A DNA stretch of 64,000 bases, taken from Oceanobacillus halotolerans. GTDB lineage: Bacteria > Bacillota > Bacilli > Bacillales > Amphibacillaceae. The stretch is from NCBI RefSeq assembly GCF_010993955.1, contig NZ_WIXL01000011.1:1-64000 (forward strand). Reading direction: 5' to 3'. The translations under genes and the position numbers were made by a program. Numbering within the stretch: position 1 is the stretch's first letter; every line of letters begins with the position of its first letter. Under the pieces are notes generated by a model. The model was not told the DNA's origin. It was given only the letters and a program-made list of their open reading frames with translations, and did no database searches. Below, one piece after another: positions 55,448 through 63,881 of the stretch.

Positions 55448-55930
55448 AAGATTCATACTTGAAAAGCAACATTCTGTTAGAAAACAGCTATATTTACAAA
55501 GAGTATTACGTAAGATGATACTTTCTAGGGTTTTAATGTCAAATGGGACAGGGGTCTTTTACAAAGAGATGCAGATGAAAAAGATCCTGCCCCTTCATCC
55601 TTCTGTGATTATTCGTCTAGATTAATCCATGTTTTTCCATCTTTATTATTGTTCATCCCGACCTCAAAAGTACCGCTTTTCTTATCAACAGCGGAATGAG
55701 GGACCGCCTAGTTCTTTTGGATGAATCGTCATTCCGTTATTTCCTCCAAATCCCGTGTTTGCCGCATGGTTTGAAATCCTCGTTCCGTTATTTATATGTA
55801 AACATTGATAGCACATTAATTCCTGTCGATGGTGAACTTCTTATCCGAAGCGGAAATCAACTACGCTTGCTTTAAATATCAACTATCATTAGGACTTGAA
55901 AGGTAACAATCCTGTAGAAAACATCCAAAA
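55448..55930. repeat. Repeat mosaic with families D and F in the yutG-yutF gap
   Basis: TTCATACTTGAAAAGCAAC to GAAAACAGC (55450-55488) is family F. AGCGGAATGAGGGA and GATGAATCGTCATTCCGTTA to CCTCGTTCCGTTATTT (55686-55796) are family D. A further F copy is at 55868-55922. No gene was found; B5 lies just left. Confidence 0.6.
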
Positions 55931-55934
55931 ACAT

Positions 55935-55966
55935 AAAACAGTCCTCCTTTCTTCAAGGAAGACTGC
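55935..55966 (-). terminator. Terminator of yutF
   Basis: CAGTCCTCCTTT and AAGGAAGACTG pair; the minus-strand stem runs into TTTTAT. Confidence 0.8.
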
Positions 55967-55968
55967 AT

Positions 55969-56739
55969 TTAAATCTTACTAATCCACTCATCTAAACGAT
56001 TGACATAATAGGTTGGTTTCGTTTCCAGTGTAGGATAATCCGATTTTGGCGTTACACCTGTAAAGACCATTAATGTATCAACCCCAGCCTTTATTCCAGC
56101 CAAAATATCTGTATGATAATTATCTCCAACCATTAATACCTCTTCTTTTTCGAGACCAAGTAAATATAAACCTTCCTCCATAATAATAGATGACGGCTTT
56201 CCAATAAAAATGGGTTCTATTCCAGTACTGACCGTAATAACGGATGTTAAAGCACCATTCCCTGGTAATAAGCCCCTTTCAGTAGGAATTGCAACATCAC
56301 TATTAGTTGAAAGAAATGTTGCACCATTTCGTATCAAAAGGCATGCCTTCGCTAACTTCTCATAAGAGATATTTCGATCCATTCCGATCACAACGTAATC
56401 ACAATTCTTATCATCTAATGTAAGATCTTTTTGCTCGAGTGCCGAAACAAGGCCTTCCTCTCCAATAACATAACAAGTGGCATTTGGTTTATGTTTGGAA
56501 ATATAATTAGCTGTAGCAATACTAGAAGTTAATACCTGATCTGATGTTGAGGGTATGTCTAACCGATTAAGTTTTGCTGCGACATCCTCTTGTGTTTTCG
56601 TTGAGTTATTGGTCACATATAGATACGGAATTTCCTTTTCCTGTAATGCCTGTACAAATTCACTTGCTGACTCAATTCGATCTGTTCCACGATACATTGT
56701 CCCGTCTAAATCAATCAAATACCCTTTATATGTTTTCAC
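55969..56739 (-). CDS. yutF: HAD-superfamily phosphatase YutF (NagD type)
   Basis: 256 residues from GTG 56739, the start that aligns with my recollection of the B. subtilis protein (KTYKGYLIDLDG) and follows AAAGGGTG; an in-frame GTG at 56751 overlaps the upstream stop. Motif I DLDGTMYRG, motif II VTNNST, the LSTNSDVAIP cap segment and motif IV GDNYHTDI are all present. It dephosphorylates small phosphate esters; the substrate is unknown. It is directly behind the SufR-like regulator, so probably cotranscribed. Confidence 0.93.
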   Translation of the reverse strand: MKTYKGYLIDLDGTMYRGTDRIESASEFVQALQEKEIPYLYVTNNSTKTQEDVAAKLNRLDIPSTSDQVLTSSIATANYISKHKPNATCYVIGEEGLVSALEQKDLTLDDKNCDYVVIGMDRNISYEKLAKACLLIRNGATFLSTNSDVAIPTERGLLPGNGALTSVITVSTGIEPIFIGKPSSIIMEEGLYLLGLEKEEVLMVGDNYHTDILAGIKAGVDTLMVFTGVTPKSDYPTLETKPTYYVNRLDEWISKI

Positions 56740-56747
56740 AAACAAGT

Positions 56748-57383
56748 TCACCCTTTTACTGGTTTCTTAATCGTCCATTTACAACAATGATCTCCATTTG
56801 TAATACAAGAGTGGGAGATAACTTCACTCGTTGAAAAGATTTGCTCAAAAATAGATTTCTCATTACTGCACATTTGTTTATAGCATGAAGCAATATTGGC
56901 GATTGGACAATTATAATGTTTCATTTCATAATCGCCTGCTTCGTTTTTTTTCAACTCAACCATATACCCTTTTTTATCTTGTATTTTGGCAACGGTAGCA
57001 ACTTTCTCTTCAAAATCATTCGAATGAATTTTTTGTTCTAAGTCTTTTCTTTCTCGCTCCATCCGCTTGGACAATAACTTTGTAACAGCTTGTTTTCCTT
57101 CTAATTCTTCTAAATCACGCAATAATTCCAGTGGTAATTTTTCATATTGATTTGGAAACGTATCATGTCCCTTTTTTGTTAAGGAATAAGTGTGATATGG
57201 GCGGCCCAATTGCTGTTTTCTTTTTTCAACATTAATTAATCCTTGTTGCTCCAATTCATGAAGGTGTTTACGAACAGCAATTTCCGATATAGTAAAATAA
57301 GCCATTATTTCTTCTATTTTTAATTCATTATCCTTCTTAAGGATATTCAGTAATTTTTGCTTTGTTTGGGATCTTTTCTTCAC
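56748..57383 (-). CDS. SufR-like winged-helix regulator with Cys-rich C-terminus
   Basis: 211 residues from GTG 57383. A winged helix-turn-helix occupies residues about 8-70 (EEIMAYFTISEIAVRKHLHE). The C-terminal third holds six cysteines at 159, 167, 172, 193, 200 and 201, in the HYNCPIANIASCYKQMC and HSCITNGDHCC stretches. This layout is that of SufR-type Fe-S cluster-sensing repressors, so binding of a cluster is likely but not shown. Its targets are unknown. It overlaps the longer yutF frame by 4 bases. Confidence 0.85.
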   Translation of the reverse strand: MKKRSQTKQKLLNILKKDNELKIEEIMAYFTISEIAVRKHLHELEQQGLINVEKRKQQLGRPYHTYSLTKKGHDTFPNQYEKLPLELLRDLEELEGKQAVTKLLSKRMERERKDLEQKIHSNDFEEKVATVAKIQDKKGYMVELKKNEAGDYEMKHYNCPIANIASCYKQMCSNEKSIFEQIFSTSEVISHSCITNGDHCCKWTIKKPVKG

Positions 57384-57398
57384 GACTCATCACCTTCA

Positions 57399-57836
57399 TT
57401 ATTCTTTTGAAAATGCATTTGCTACGCCTAATTCATTATCTAAGTAGGTTCTAATATGGTTACTGAATTGATCAAATTTCTGTTTATAGTTTAGAAAACT
57501 GGATAATAAAGTATCATGATCAATTGCTAAATAATTTTTTATAATTTGATGACGTAATTGAATGAGTACTCTGTACGCTTCTTTATCATCTATTGGCAAT
57601 ACTTTTTCATCAATCAATATATCAATAATATCATCAAAGCTACCTGGATCACGCATAATAAATCCATCTATCATCATATTGCCAACATCTAATGTAGATT
57701 CTGCTACCATATGTACCATTCGTTCTAATCCTAGCCTTTGCACATAGGAATCAAAAGATTGCGTTTCAACCTCTTCTAATAAGGAATCCATATAGTTTAA
57801 CGTTTCTTCTATTTTTTTTCGATCCACAAAATACAT
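57399..57836 (-). CDS. yutE: YutE, HepT-like DUF86 protein
   Basis: 145 residues, all alpha. The HepT-like family motif RX4HXY of toxin RNases appears here as RHQIIKNY, with Lys where the catalytic His would be. No partner MntA nucleotidyltransferase is next to it. It is therefore more likely a housekeeping relative than an active toxin. ATG after GGGGGGG. It lies 15 bp upstream of the SufR-like gene. Confidence 0.85.
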   Translation of the reverse strand: MYFVDRKKIEETLNYMDSLLEEVETQSFDSYVQRLGLERMVHMVAESTLDVGNMMIDGFIMRDPGSFDDIIDILIDEKVLPIDDKEAYRVLIQLRHQIIKNYLAIDHDTLLSSFLNYKQKFDQFSNHIRTYLDNELGVANAFSKE

Positions 57837-57943
57837 GTTATACCCCCCATGCCTACTATTACTATCATATCATATGTCAGATGAATAATTGAGTAAAACA
57901 TGATATAGTTAAGGAAATGTTAAAAGTTTGGAGGAGTTGGAAT

Positions 57944-58210
57944 ATGAGAAATCAATTCGAACTTATAAGAGATGAAACGGTAACGAAAAAGGTGCGCTAT
58001 GTTAGTTTTATGGGTAACTTCAAACGGTATGATTTTGCCTTTATGGAAAGTGAAGATCCTGACAAAACGGCAATTATTGATTTAACTACCAAACGATATG
58101 CGGTATTAGGCAAAAATGATTTATCAGAAGGTATATCTATTGCACACACATTTCAGTTATCTGAAATGGAGGCGGACGAAGTTAGGAAATTTTTGGAGGG
58201 CGTTTTATAA
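57944..58210 (+). CDS. DUF3055-like small protein
   Basis: 88 residues from ATG 57944, after GGAGGAG; an ATG at 57917 is in frame but lacks a site. A compact alpha/beta protein, with RYVSFMGNFKRYDFAF and TTKRYAVLGKNDLSEG. It resembles proteins called DUF3055 in bacilli. Function unknown. It diverges from yutE. Confidence 0.8.
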   Translation: MRNQFELIRDETVTKKVRYVSFMGNFKRYDFAFMESEDPDKTAIIDLTTKRYAVLGKNDLSEGISIAHTFQLSEMEADEVRKFLEGVL

Positions 58211-58221
58211 CTATACATACT

Positions 58222-58258
58222 AATGCCATTCGTGAAATCAAATCACAAATGGCTTTTT
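58222..58258 (+). terminator. Terminator of the DUF3055-like gene
   Basis: GCCATTCGTGA and TCACAAATGGC pair round a short loop and are followed by TTTTTT. Confidence 0.85.
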
Positions 58259-58420
58259 TGGCTAATCTTCTATACTCCATCCTTTAATATTATCAAAAAA
58301 TAAAACCATTTTTTCAATTTTTATTAGGATCAAACATTACATCACAAAGGGATAGTTAAAAATTCCCACGATTGATGCACCTTTTTTCGTTAAACCTAAA
58401 AACGAAGAAAGGGTGATAAC

Positions 58421-58708
58421 ATGAGTAGAAAAGATGAAAAAAGGTTTTCCGATTTTTCGAATGTAAATAATGTCAGAAATAATTTAATACCAGAAGAATT
58501 TCCTGAAGGTTCTTTTGGTTCTTCTATAAATAAAGATGAACCCGTATATGGAAAGTCAACACCATGGGGAAAAGGGCAACAACGTCAAAGTGCTTTTGTC
58601 TTTCCATACAAAGAATTGCATGAAGATTTACCTCGACAAGTTCCTGGTTCACATGTGATTCATGACGAACCTGATGATGTACACCCTCAACAAGAAGATG
58701 ATCAGTAG
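58421..58708 (+). CDS. Small hydrophilic protein, unknown
   Basis: 95 residues, highly charged, rich in Glu, Asp, Gln, Pro and Gly, with no membrane span. It looks largely disordered (PEEFPEGSFGSS, HPQQEDDQ). AAAGGGTG precedes the ATG. Its stop codon is inside a perfect-looking palindrome that also serves the convergent yutD. I recognise no characterised family. Confidence 0.65.
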   Translation: MSRKDEKRFSDFSNVNNVRNNLIPEEFPEGSFGSSINKDEPVYGKSTPWGKGQQRQSAFVFPYKELHEDLPRQVPGSHVIHDEPDDVHPQQEDDQ

Positions 58709-58734
58709 TTCTTTAGTAACTACTGATCATTTTA
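58700..58734. terminator. Palindromic terminator between the 95-residue gene and yutD
   Basis: ATGATCAGTAGTT and AACTACTGATCAT are exact complements around a short loop. TTTT follows on the plus strand. The plus-strand stop TAG lies in the left arm. Confidence 0.85.
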
Positions 58735-59010
58735 TCATTTATCGACTTTTTTTAAGACAAAATAGGCACAACCAAAATTACAGTATTCATATAAGTAATC
58801 CTCTAATGTGCTTATTTTTGTATCAAACGAGGCCTTACTGTTGTTATCATCATAAAACCCTTTCAAGCGTAGCTGCTCATATCCCCAATCACCTACAATA
58901 TAATCATACTTTGCAAGTATATCTGAATAACGTTCTTTCAATGTTTCCATTTGAAAGCCGTTCCTATTATTTTCAATTATTTCATACTTTTTCCCTTGTA
59001 TTTCAACCAC
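58735..59010 (-). CDS. yutD: YutD-like DUF1027 protein
   Basis: 91 residues from GTG 59010 after GAGGAG. It fits the YutD (DUF1027) family by my recollection, with EIIENNRNGFQMETLKERYS and a C-terminal NFGCAYFVL. Function unknown. Position next to yutC and yutE matches B. subtilis. Confidence 0.85.
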   Translation of the reverse strand: MVEIQGKKYEIIENNRNGFQMETLKERYSDILAKYDYIVGDWGYEQLRLKGFYDDNNSKASFDTKISTLEDYLYEYCNFGCAYFVLKKVDK

Positions 59011-59153
59011 TACTCCTCACCCCTTTATGCCTAGTTATAGTCTACCATACAAAAGACTATCCATGAAACGGATATTTATTGCATGAATTTCACTACTATA
59101 CAACAAACTAAAACCAATAGGGAAAAATAAATCAAGAACAAGGAGGGAGAACG

Positions 59154-59732
59154 TTGCCTTTAAAGATCATTTATGGACTTTTGACCATAAGCTTACTAAG
59201 TTTAACAGCTTGTGGTGGGACCAATAATGCAAATGAAGACCCTGCCGATGTTGGTGATAATCTTGGCTCCAATCAAGACTATACGAATCAGAATACAACA
59301 AGTAATGAAGAGCTACATGACAAAATCGGCTATGTGCAATATACAAGAGAAGAATTAGAAAATGATCAAGAGCAAAATCGTGAAATCACGATGGATCGCA
59401 ACGCAATGGCTAACATCATTACCCGTAATGTTTTACGTAGTGACGGGTTTGATGAAGTCGCTACATTAGTAACAGATGAAGAAGTGCTTATTGCGTATCG
59501 TAAGGATGACGAAGCTGATGCAGAGAATGTAGCAGATATTGCTAAAAAAACAGCGATGTCGATGATGCCAAGATATTTTGAAATATACGTTTCTGACAAT
59601 GAAACGTTAATGAAGGATATACACAGCTTACACAATTCTTCATTAGAAGATCCAGATGACTATGAAAACACCATTAATTCCATTATTGATGAAATGAAAG
59701 AATCACCACAAGGTAAAGAGAATAGAGACTAG
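59154..59732 (+). CDS. yutC: YutC-like sporulation lipoprotein (YhcN/YlaJ family)
   Basis: 192 residues from TTG 59154, after AAGGAGGG; this rare start is well supported by spacing. A signal peptide ends in LTAC, so lipidated Cys20. An Asn/Asp-rich linker leads to a YhcN/YlaJ domain with IITRNVLRSDGFDEVATLVTD. Family members are made in sporulation. It is followed by lytH. Confidence 0.87.
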   Translation: MPLKIIYGLLTISLLSLTACGGTNNANEDPADVGDNLGSNQDYTNQNTTSNEELHDKIGYVQYTREELENDQEQNREITMDRNAMANIITRNVLRSDGFDEVATLVTDEEVLIAYRKDDEADAENVADIAKKTAMSMMPRYFEIYVSDNETLMKDIHSLHNSSLEDPDDYENTINSIIDEMKESPQGKENRD

Positions 59733-59886
59733 GTATCAGGTCTCCCTGTTTAAAGCTAGAACGAAGGACTAACATAGATTATCTATGTTAGTCCGCTTCC
59801 TTATGTTACCATTATATTCTCCTTAAAATGAGAAACCGTATAAATAGTATCACTTAGATGTACTTTTTAAGGTAAGAGGTGAAATC

Positions 59887-60882
59887 ATGCTCTTGAAACG
59901 TACAATGATTGTACTTAGTATAGTGTTGATTTGTCTAACAGGATATAGTCAACATTCCATCAACGCAGAAGAAAATAATAAAGAGGAGAAGGAAGAGAAT
60001 ATATATGATGAACGAATGGCTTTATATAAAAAGACAGAAGCCCTGACACAAATTCCTTGGTACTATTTAGCCGCCATTGATCAATATGAACGAAACACAC
60101 AGGAAGATGCAAGTGATGATGATATTGTTTCCATAACCCTTCCTTCCGAGTTGTGGTTCGGATCTGGTAATGTTACAAATATTACAAATGATGAATTGAT
60201 AACGTTGTTTAATGGGAAAGGGAAAGATGGTAACGGGGATAAACATGCTGACCCAAATGATCCAGAAGATGTTCTGTATACGGTTGCAATGATGTTAAAG
60301 GAATATGGACCTACCGAAGCTGATATAAGAATTGCTTTGTGGAACTACTACAAGCGTGATCTTACTGTCCAAACCATTAAAAACACCGCCAAAGTATTTA
60401 AGGAATTTCAAGAAATTGAATTAACTGACCGCGATTTCCCTGTTTCAATTGGATACAATTATACGTACCACAACACATGGGGAGATAGACGAGGCTTTGG
60501 TGGTGCAAGAATTCATGAAGGAACTGATATTTTTGCTGACTATGGCACACCTATTTTAGCAACTACCTATGGTGTCGTTGAGTTGAAAGGATGGAATCTT
60601 TATGGCGGTTGGCGAATAGGGATTCGTGATATCCACAATATTTATCACTATTATGGTCATATGAGTGGGTATGAAGATGGAATTGAAGTTGGGGATATTG
60701 TAAAACCTGGGGATGTTTTAGGAAGTGTTGGTTCTACAGGATATGGGCCACCTGGAACATCTGGTAAATTCCCACCACATCTCCATTATGGTATGTATCG
60801 TGATACTGGTGACTCAGAATTCTCCTTTGATCCATACCCATATTTGCAGAAATGGGAGCGGATCGCTAAGGATAAACGATAA
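59887..60882 (+). CDS. lytH: M23-family peptidase LytH
   Basis: 331 residues with a signal peptide. LytH of B. subtilis is an L-Ala-D-Glu endopeptidase that trims spore cortex peptidoglycan to single L-alanine side chains. The zinc ligands are His and Asp in HEGTDIFADYG (about residue 212) and HLHYG near the C terminus; GWRIGIRD and HYYGHMSG supply the remaining M23 motif. RBS AAGAGGTG. It lies between yutC and the transporter, matching yunA. Confidence 0.93.
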   Translation: MLLKRTMIVLSIVLICLTGYSQHSINAEENNKEEKEENIYDERMALYKKTEALTQIPWYYLAAIDQYERNTQEDASDDDIVSITLPSELWFGSGNVTNITNDELITLFNGKGKDGNGDKHADPNDPEDVLYTVAMMLKEYGPTEADIRIALWNYYKRDLTVQTIKNTAKVFKEFQEIELTDRDFPVSIGYNYTYHNTWGDRRGFGGARIHEGTDIFADYGTPILATTYGVVELKGWNLYGGWRIGIRDIHNIYHYYGHMSGYEDGIEVGDIVKPGDVLGSVGSTGYGPPGTSGKFPPHLHYGMYRDTGDSEFSFDPYPYLQKWERIAKDKR

Positions 60883-60942
60883 TGGTAATGGAGTTTATCG
60901 ACTCACAAGACATGCTTGTCCCGATATTGTTAATGCAAGATA

Positions 60943-60978
60943 AAGAAGAGCCGCTACCAGACGGTAATGGCTCTTCTT
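60943..60978. terminator. Hairpin between lytH and the transporter operon
   Basis: AAGAAGAGCC and GGCTCTTCTT pair around an 18-base loop. Tail bases are short on the plus strand; it may terminate both sides. Confidence 0.65.
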
Positions 60979-60983
60979 AAATG

Positions 60984-61085
60984 TTATTGTTTTGCTTTTT
61001 TTACAGCATAGGTGATACTAGCTGCTAAACCTCCCCAAATAATGACCATACCAAGAATCATCACAAATATCGCACTTCCACTCAT
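60984..61085 (-). CDS. MetS-type 33-residue small transporter subunit
   Basis: A 33-residue peptide too short for routine gene calls. One hydrophobic span (AIFVMILGMVIIWGGLAAS) is followed by a Lys-rich tail TYAVKKAKQ. Its ATG overlaps the transporter's TAA by one base, so translation is coupled. It matches the pattern of MetS small subunits that accompany methionine/alanine SNF transporters in Gram-positive bacteria. Confidence 0.85.
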   Translation of the reverse strand: MSGSAIFVMILGMVIIWGGLAASITYAVKKAKQ

Positions 61086-62617
61086 TATTTAACCTCCTTC
61101 GTTTCGGATTGTTCTGTTGAATCAGGTGATTCTTTCCATTTTGTCAAAGCCATCACAATACCAATGACTAATGCACCTAATGCAACAAACCATCCACCGT
61201 ATAAAATGAAAGCATCTGCATAACCTTCATAGTTCCCAGTAGGAGTATCGAACTGACGTAATAAGTTTTGTCTAAATAAGTCAAACATCATATAACCAAG
61301 TACGATAGGTGTTATAACACTTAAACTAAATGTCCACCAAGAACCTAACCTAATGTCTGAAATATCATCTGCATGTGTTTTCAATTCTTTCAACTTACGG
61401 AATACCCATGCAATTAGAATTACTTCAATTAAACCAAGTAACGCAACACCAAATTGGTTAATAAAGTAATCGGCAGCATCTAGGAAATATAATCCACCCT
61501 GTGTTGCATAAAGCAGGGATATAATAGCTGCTAGGCCGCCACCAAAAACAACAGCTTTTGTACGTGAAATCTTAAATTTATCAACCAAACCAGAAATGTA
61601 TGTTTCCGAAATAGATATTAGTGACGATAAACCTGCTAGCACTAGTGATGCAAAGAATAAAAACCCAAACAAACCATTGAGCCCTGGTAATGTATTAATG
61701 ATTTCCGGGAACACCACAAATGCTAAACCAACTCCACCTGTAACAACATCTGAAACAGCAACATCTGCTTGTGCAGCCATAAACCCTAATACACCAAATA
61801 CACCAATACCTGCTAGTAATTCGAAACTGGAATTACCAAAACCTACGATAAAGGCGTTGTTCGTAATGTCTGTCTTCTTTGGTAAATAACTAGAATACGT
61901 AACCATAATAGCAAAAGCAATTGACAAACTAAAGAAGATCTGACCATACGCTGCCACCCAAACATCAGCAGATAAAATAGAACTAAAGTCTGGTGCAAAG
62001 AATGCCTCTAACCCTTGAGCTGCCCCAGGTAACGTCACAGCACGTATAACAATAATGAGAAATACCACTACTAAGGTAGGAATGAAAATGCGATTCGCAA
62101 TTTCAATACCTTTTTTAACACCCTTAAACAAAACACCTAATACAATAAACCATACAATAATTAAAGGAATGAGTACTCCAGGAACAAAGCTACCTACTTG
62201 CCCTTCTGCCTCTGCAATGTTTATATGTCCATAAAAGAATGATTCTGTGTCAGCACCCCAATTTAGGTTAAACGAAAAGACGGAGTATGACATTGCCCAG
62301 GCAATAATTGTGGCATAATATGTCGAAATGACGAAAGCAACTAATACCTGCCACCAACCAATAAACTCAGATCCCTTATTAATTTTCTTATACGTTAATG
62401 GTGCGGAGCCACGATATTTATGCCCCATCGTAAATTCTAGGATTAGGATTGGAATCCCCGCAGTGAGTAACGCAAATAAGTATGGAATAAAGAATGCACC
62501 ACCACCATTGGCGTACGCTTCTGCAGGGAATCGCCATATATTCCCTAAACCTACTGCAGATCCTACAGCTGCCAAAATAAATCCTGCACGTGTTCCCCAT
62601 TGTGAACGAGTTTCCAT
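61085..62617 (-). CDS. Na+-dependent SNF-family transporter (probable amino-acid symporter)
   Basis: 510 residues with about eleven or twelve membrane spans. The N-terminal GNIWRFPAEAYANGGGAF is the classic SNF Na+/substrate region. It resembles the MetP and YhdH/YocR group. A MetS-like partner is encoded 1 base downstream, so methionine or alanine uptake is the best guess; the substrate is not established. RBS AAAGGGAGG. Confidence 0.92.
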   Translation of the reverse strand: METRSQWGTRAGFILAAVGSAVGLGNIWRFPAEAYANGGGAFFIPYLFALLTAGIPILILEFTMGHKYRGSAPLTYKKINKGSEFIGWWQVLVAFVISTYYATIIAWAMSYSVFSFNLNWGADTESFFYGHINIAEAEGQVGSFVPGVLIPLIIVWFIVLGVLFKGVKKGIEIANRIFIPTLVVVFLIIVIRAVTLPGAAQGLEAFFAPDFSSILSADVWVAAYGQIFFSLSIAFAIMVTYSSYLPKKTDITNNAFIVGFGNSSFELLAGIGVFGVLGFMAAQADVAVSDVVTGGVGLAFVVFPEIINTLPGLNGLFGFLFFASLVLAGLSSLISISETYISGLVDKFKISRTKAVVFGGGLAAIISLLYATQGGLYFLDAADYFINQFGVALLGLIEVILIAWVFRKLKELKTHADDISDIRLGSWWTFSLSVITPIVLGYMMFDLFRQNLLRQFDTPTGNYEGYADAFILYGGWFVALGALVIGIVMALTKWKESPDSTEQSETKEVK

Positions 62618-62876
62618 TTTGTATACCTCCCTTTCTTTTACTTATTACATTGTATTTTTAGTTCGTCCAATATAATAAGTATTGAATGTTTTAACTTTTA
62701 CACCTTTTCAGATATTTATGACTGTATTATAACCATACTTTCGACTTATGTCAAAGTAATATTTAAATTTTCTATATTAATGTTATTTTCTGATATCCAA
62801 TTCACTTCCATCTCCACCTAGTTCAAATGGTGAAAACCCATTCTCCCACAGATGTGAGAGAATAGGCTCCATATAT

Positions 62877-63668
62877 TTATTCTTCTTCTTCATCACCAAA
62901 TGAATCTCTTGGAACCGCAATAGATGGTCCATCACTACCACCATGGCTAAAGAACTCTGGTACATCACCCATAATCACACGTGAATCAATAAATACCTTT
63001 GTGCTTACCTCTGCTGTAGATGTTGAGAACGGAATAACAATTTGTACACTCACATCCACAGGAATATATATTTCCATCAAAGCCGCATTAACACCAAATT
63101 CACTTACTTCATGAACAACATCTGATTGAATACTACCTACAATTTCAAAATGAACAGGGATTTTCGGCCCTAAGTTTGCTAAGATCGCGTTATTTGTTGC
63201 TTGACCAATGGGAATTTCTATGACAGTAGGGTCGCGGTCTGCTAATTCGTCAGCACTATCTCCATATTCAATTGGATCTAAATCTGGATCATCTGTATCA
63301 ATTGTTTCTCCTTTATTCATCCCATATAAAAAATATTCTGCACGATGTGTAGCAGTTCGTAATGCACGATTGACAGCAGCAGAATTCCAGCCTAATGTTG
63401 ATACATGTCCATTACTATCTGTTTCCAAATCGATTAAATCTTCAAAACTCATATTTTCCGTCGATTTTACGGCAGCATTAATGGTTCTTGTAGCAAATTC
63501 AACAGTTTTTTCCTCTGCTATTGCCATTAGTGGTGGTTCAATTCCTTCATCAATGATACGTATACTAAAAAAAACAAGTGCAACAAACAAAACAAAGGTC
63601 GCCAATAATAAGTATTTAGCTGGAGGTGGTGTTCGTTTATTCCTAAAACGGTTACGATGCCTCAACAT
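62877..63668 (-). CDS. yunB: Sporulation protein YunB
   Basis: 263 residues. A basic N-terminal tail (MLRHRNRFRNKR) leads to one membrane anchor, residues about 19-40, and a large extracytoplasmic domain. The sequence is that of YunB, a sigma-E sporulation protein of B. subtilis needed for efficient spore formation. Its ribosome site AAGGGGG at 63673-63679 is buried in the 3' arm of a hairpin (63673-63711). Acidic C-terminal tail. Confidence 0.9.
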   Translation of the reverse strand: MLRHRNRFRNKRTPPPAKYLLLATFVLFVALVFFSIRIIDEGIEPPLMAIAEEKTVEFATRTINAAVKSTENMSFEDLIDLETDSNGHVSTLGWNSAAVNRALRTATHRAEYFLYGMNKGETIDTDDPDLDPIEYGDSADELADRDPTVIEIPIGQATNNAILANLGPKIPVHFEIVGSIQSDVVHEVSEFGVNAALMEIYIPVDVSVQIVIPFSTSTAEVSTKVFIDSRVIMGDVPEFFSHGGSDGPSIAVPRDSFGDEEEE

Positions 63669-63670
63669 AA

Positions 63671-63711
63671 AAACCCCCTTAGAACAATATTATGCTTGTT
63701 TTAAGAGGGTT
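63671..63711 (-). promoter_or_regulatory. Hairpin sequestering the yunB ribosome site
   Basis: On the minus strand AACCCTCTTA pairs with TAAGGGGGTT, with an inner ACAA/TTGT stem, then TTTTT and the ATG. It may be a terminator of the upstream gene, a translational gate, or both. Confidence 0.6.
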
Positions 63712-63716
63712 AGACT

Positions 63717-63881
63717 ATAAAGAGTAACTTCAATCAGTTGGATTTTCGATACAAATGATAGTGGTGACAATGCGACAGGACAAGGAAAGCTACGAAGCGA
63801 TACGTCACAAGAAACAAAAGTTGTTTTTCTTTTGCGAGGACACCCGGGTTTATGTCGACTTGCCCGTTACATGTGGGACAA
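63717..63881 (+). repeat. Dispersed element family A/B hybrid, copy A4
   Basis: It starts ATAAAGAGTAACTTCAATC like family B and ends TGCCCGTTACATGTGGG like B. The interior AAGGAAAGCTACGAAGCGAT matches A2 and A3. The right flank is ACAAT rather than ATAAA. Confidence 0.7.

Noticed and set aside
57399-57836. YutE as a HepT toxin of a toxin-antitoxin pair
   Set aside because: The catalytic His is replaced by Lys and no MntA-type antitoxin is adjacent; it sits in the core yut block.
62328-62675. Plus-strand frame of 115 codons at the transporter 5' end
   Set aside because: Antisense to the SNF transporter start and its promoter region, no ribosome site.
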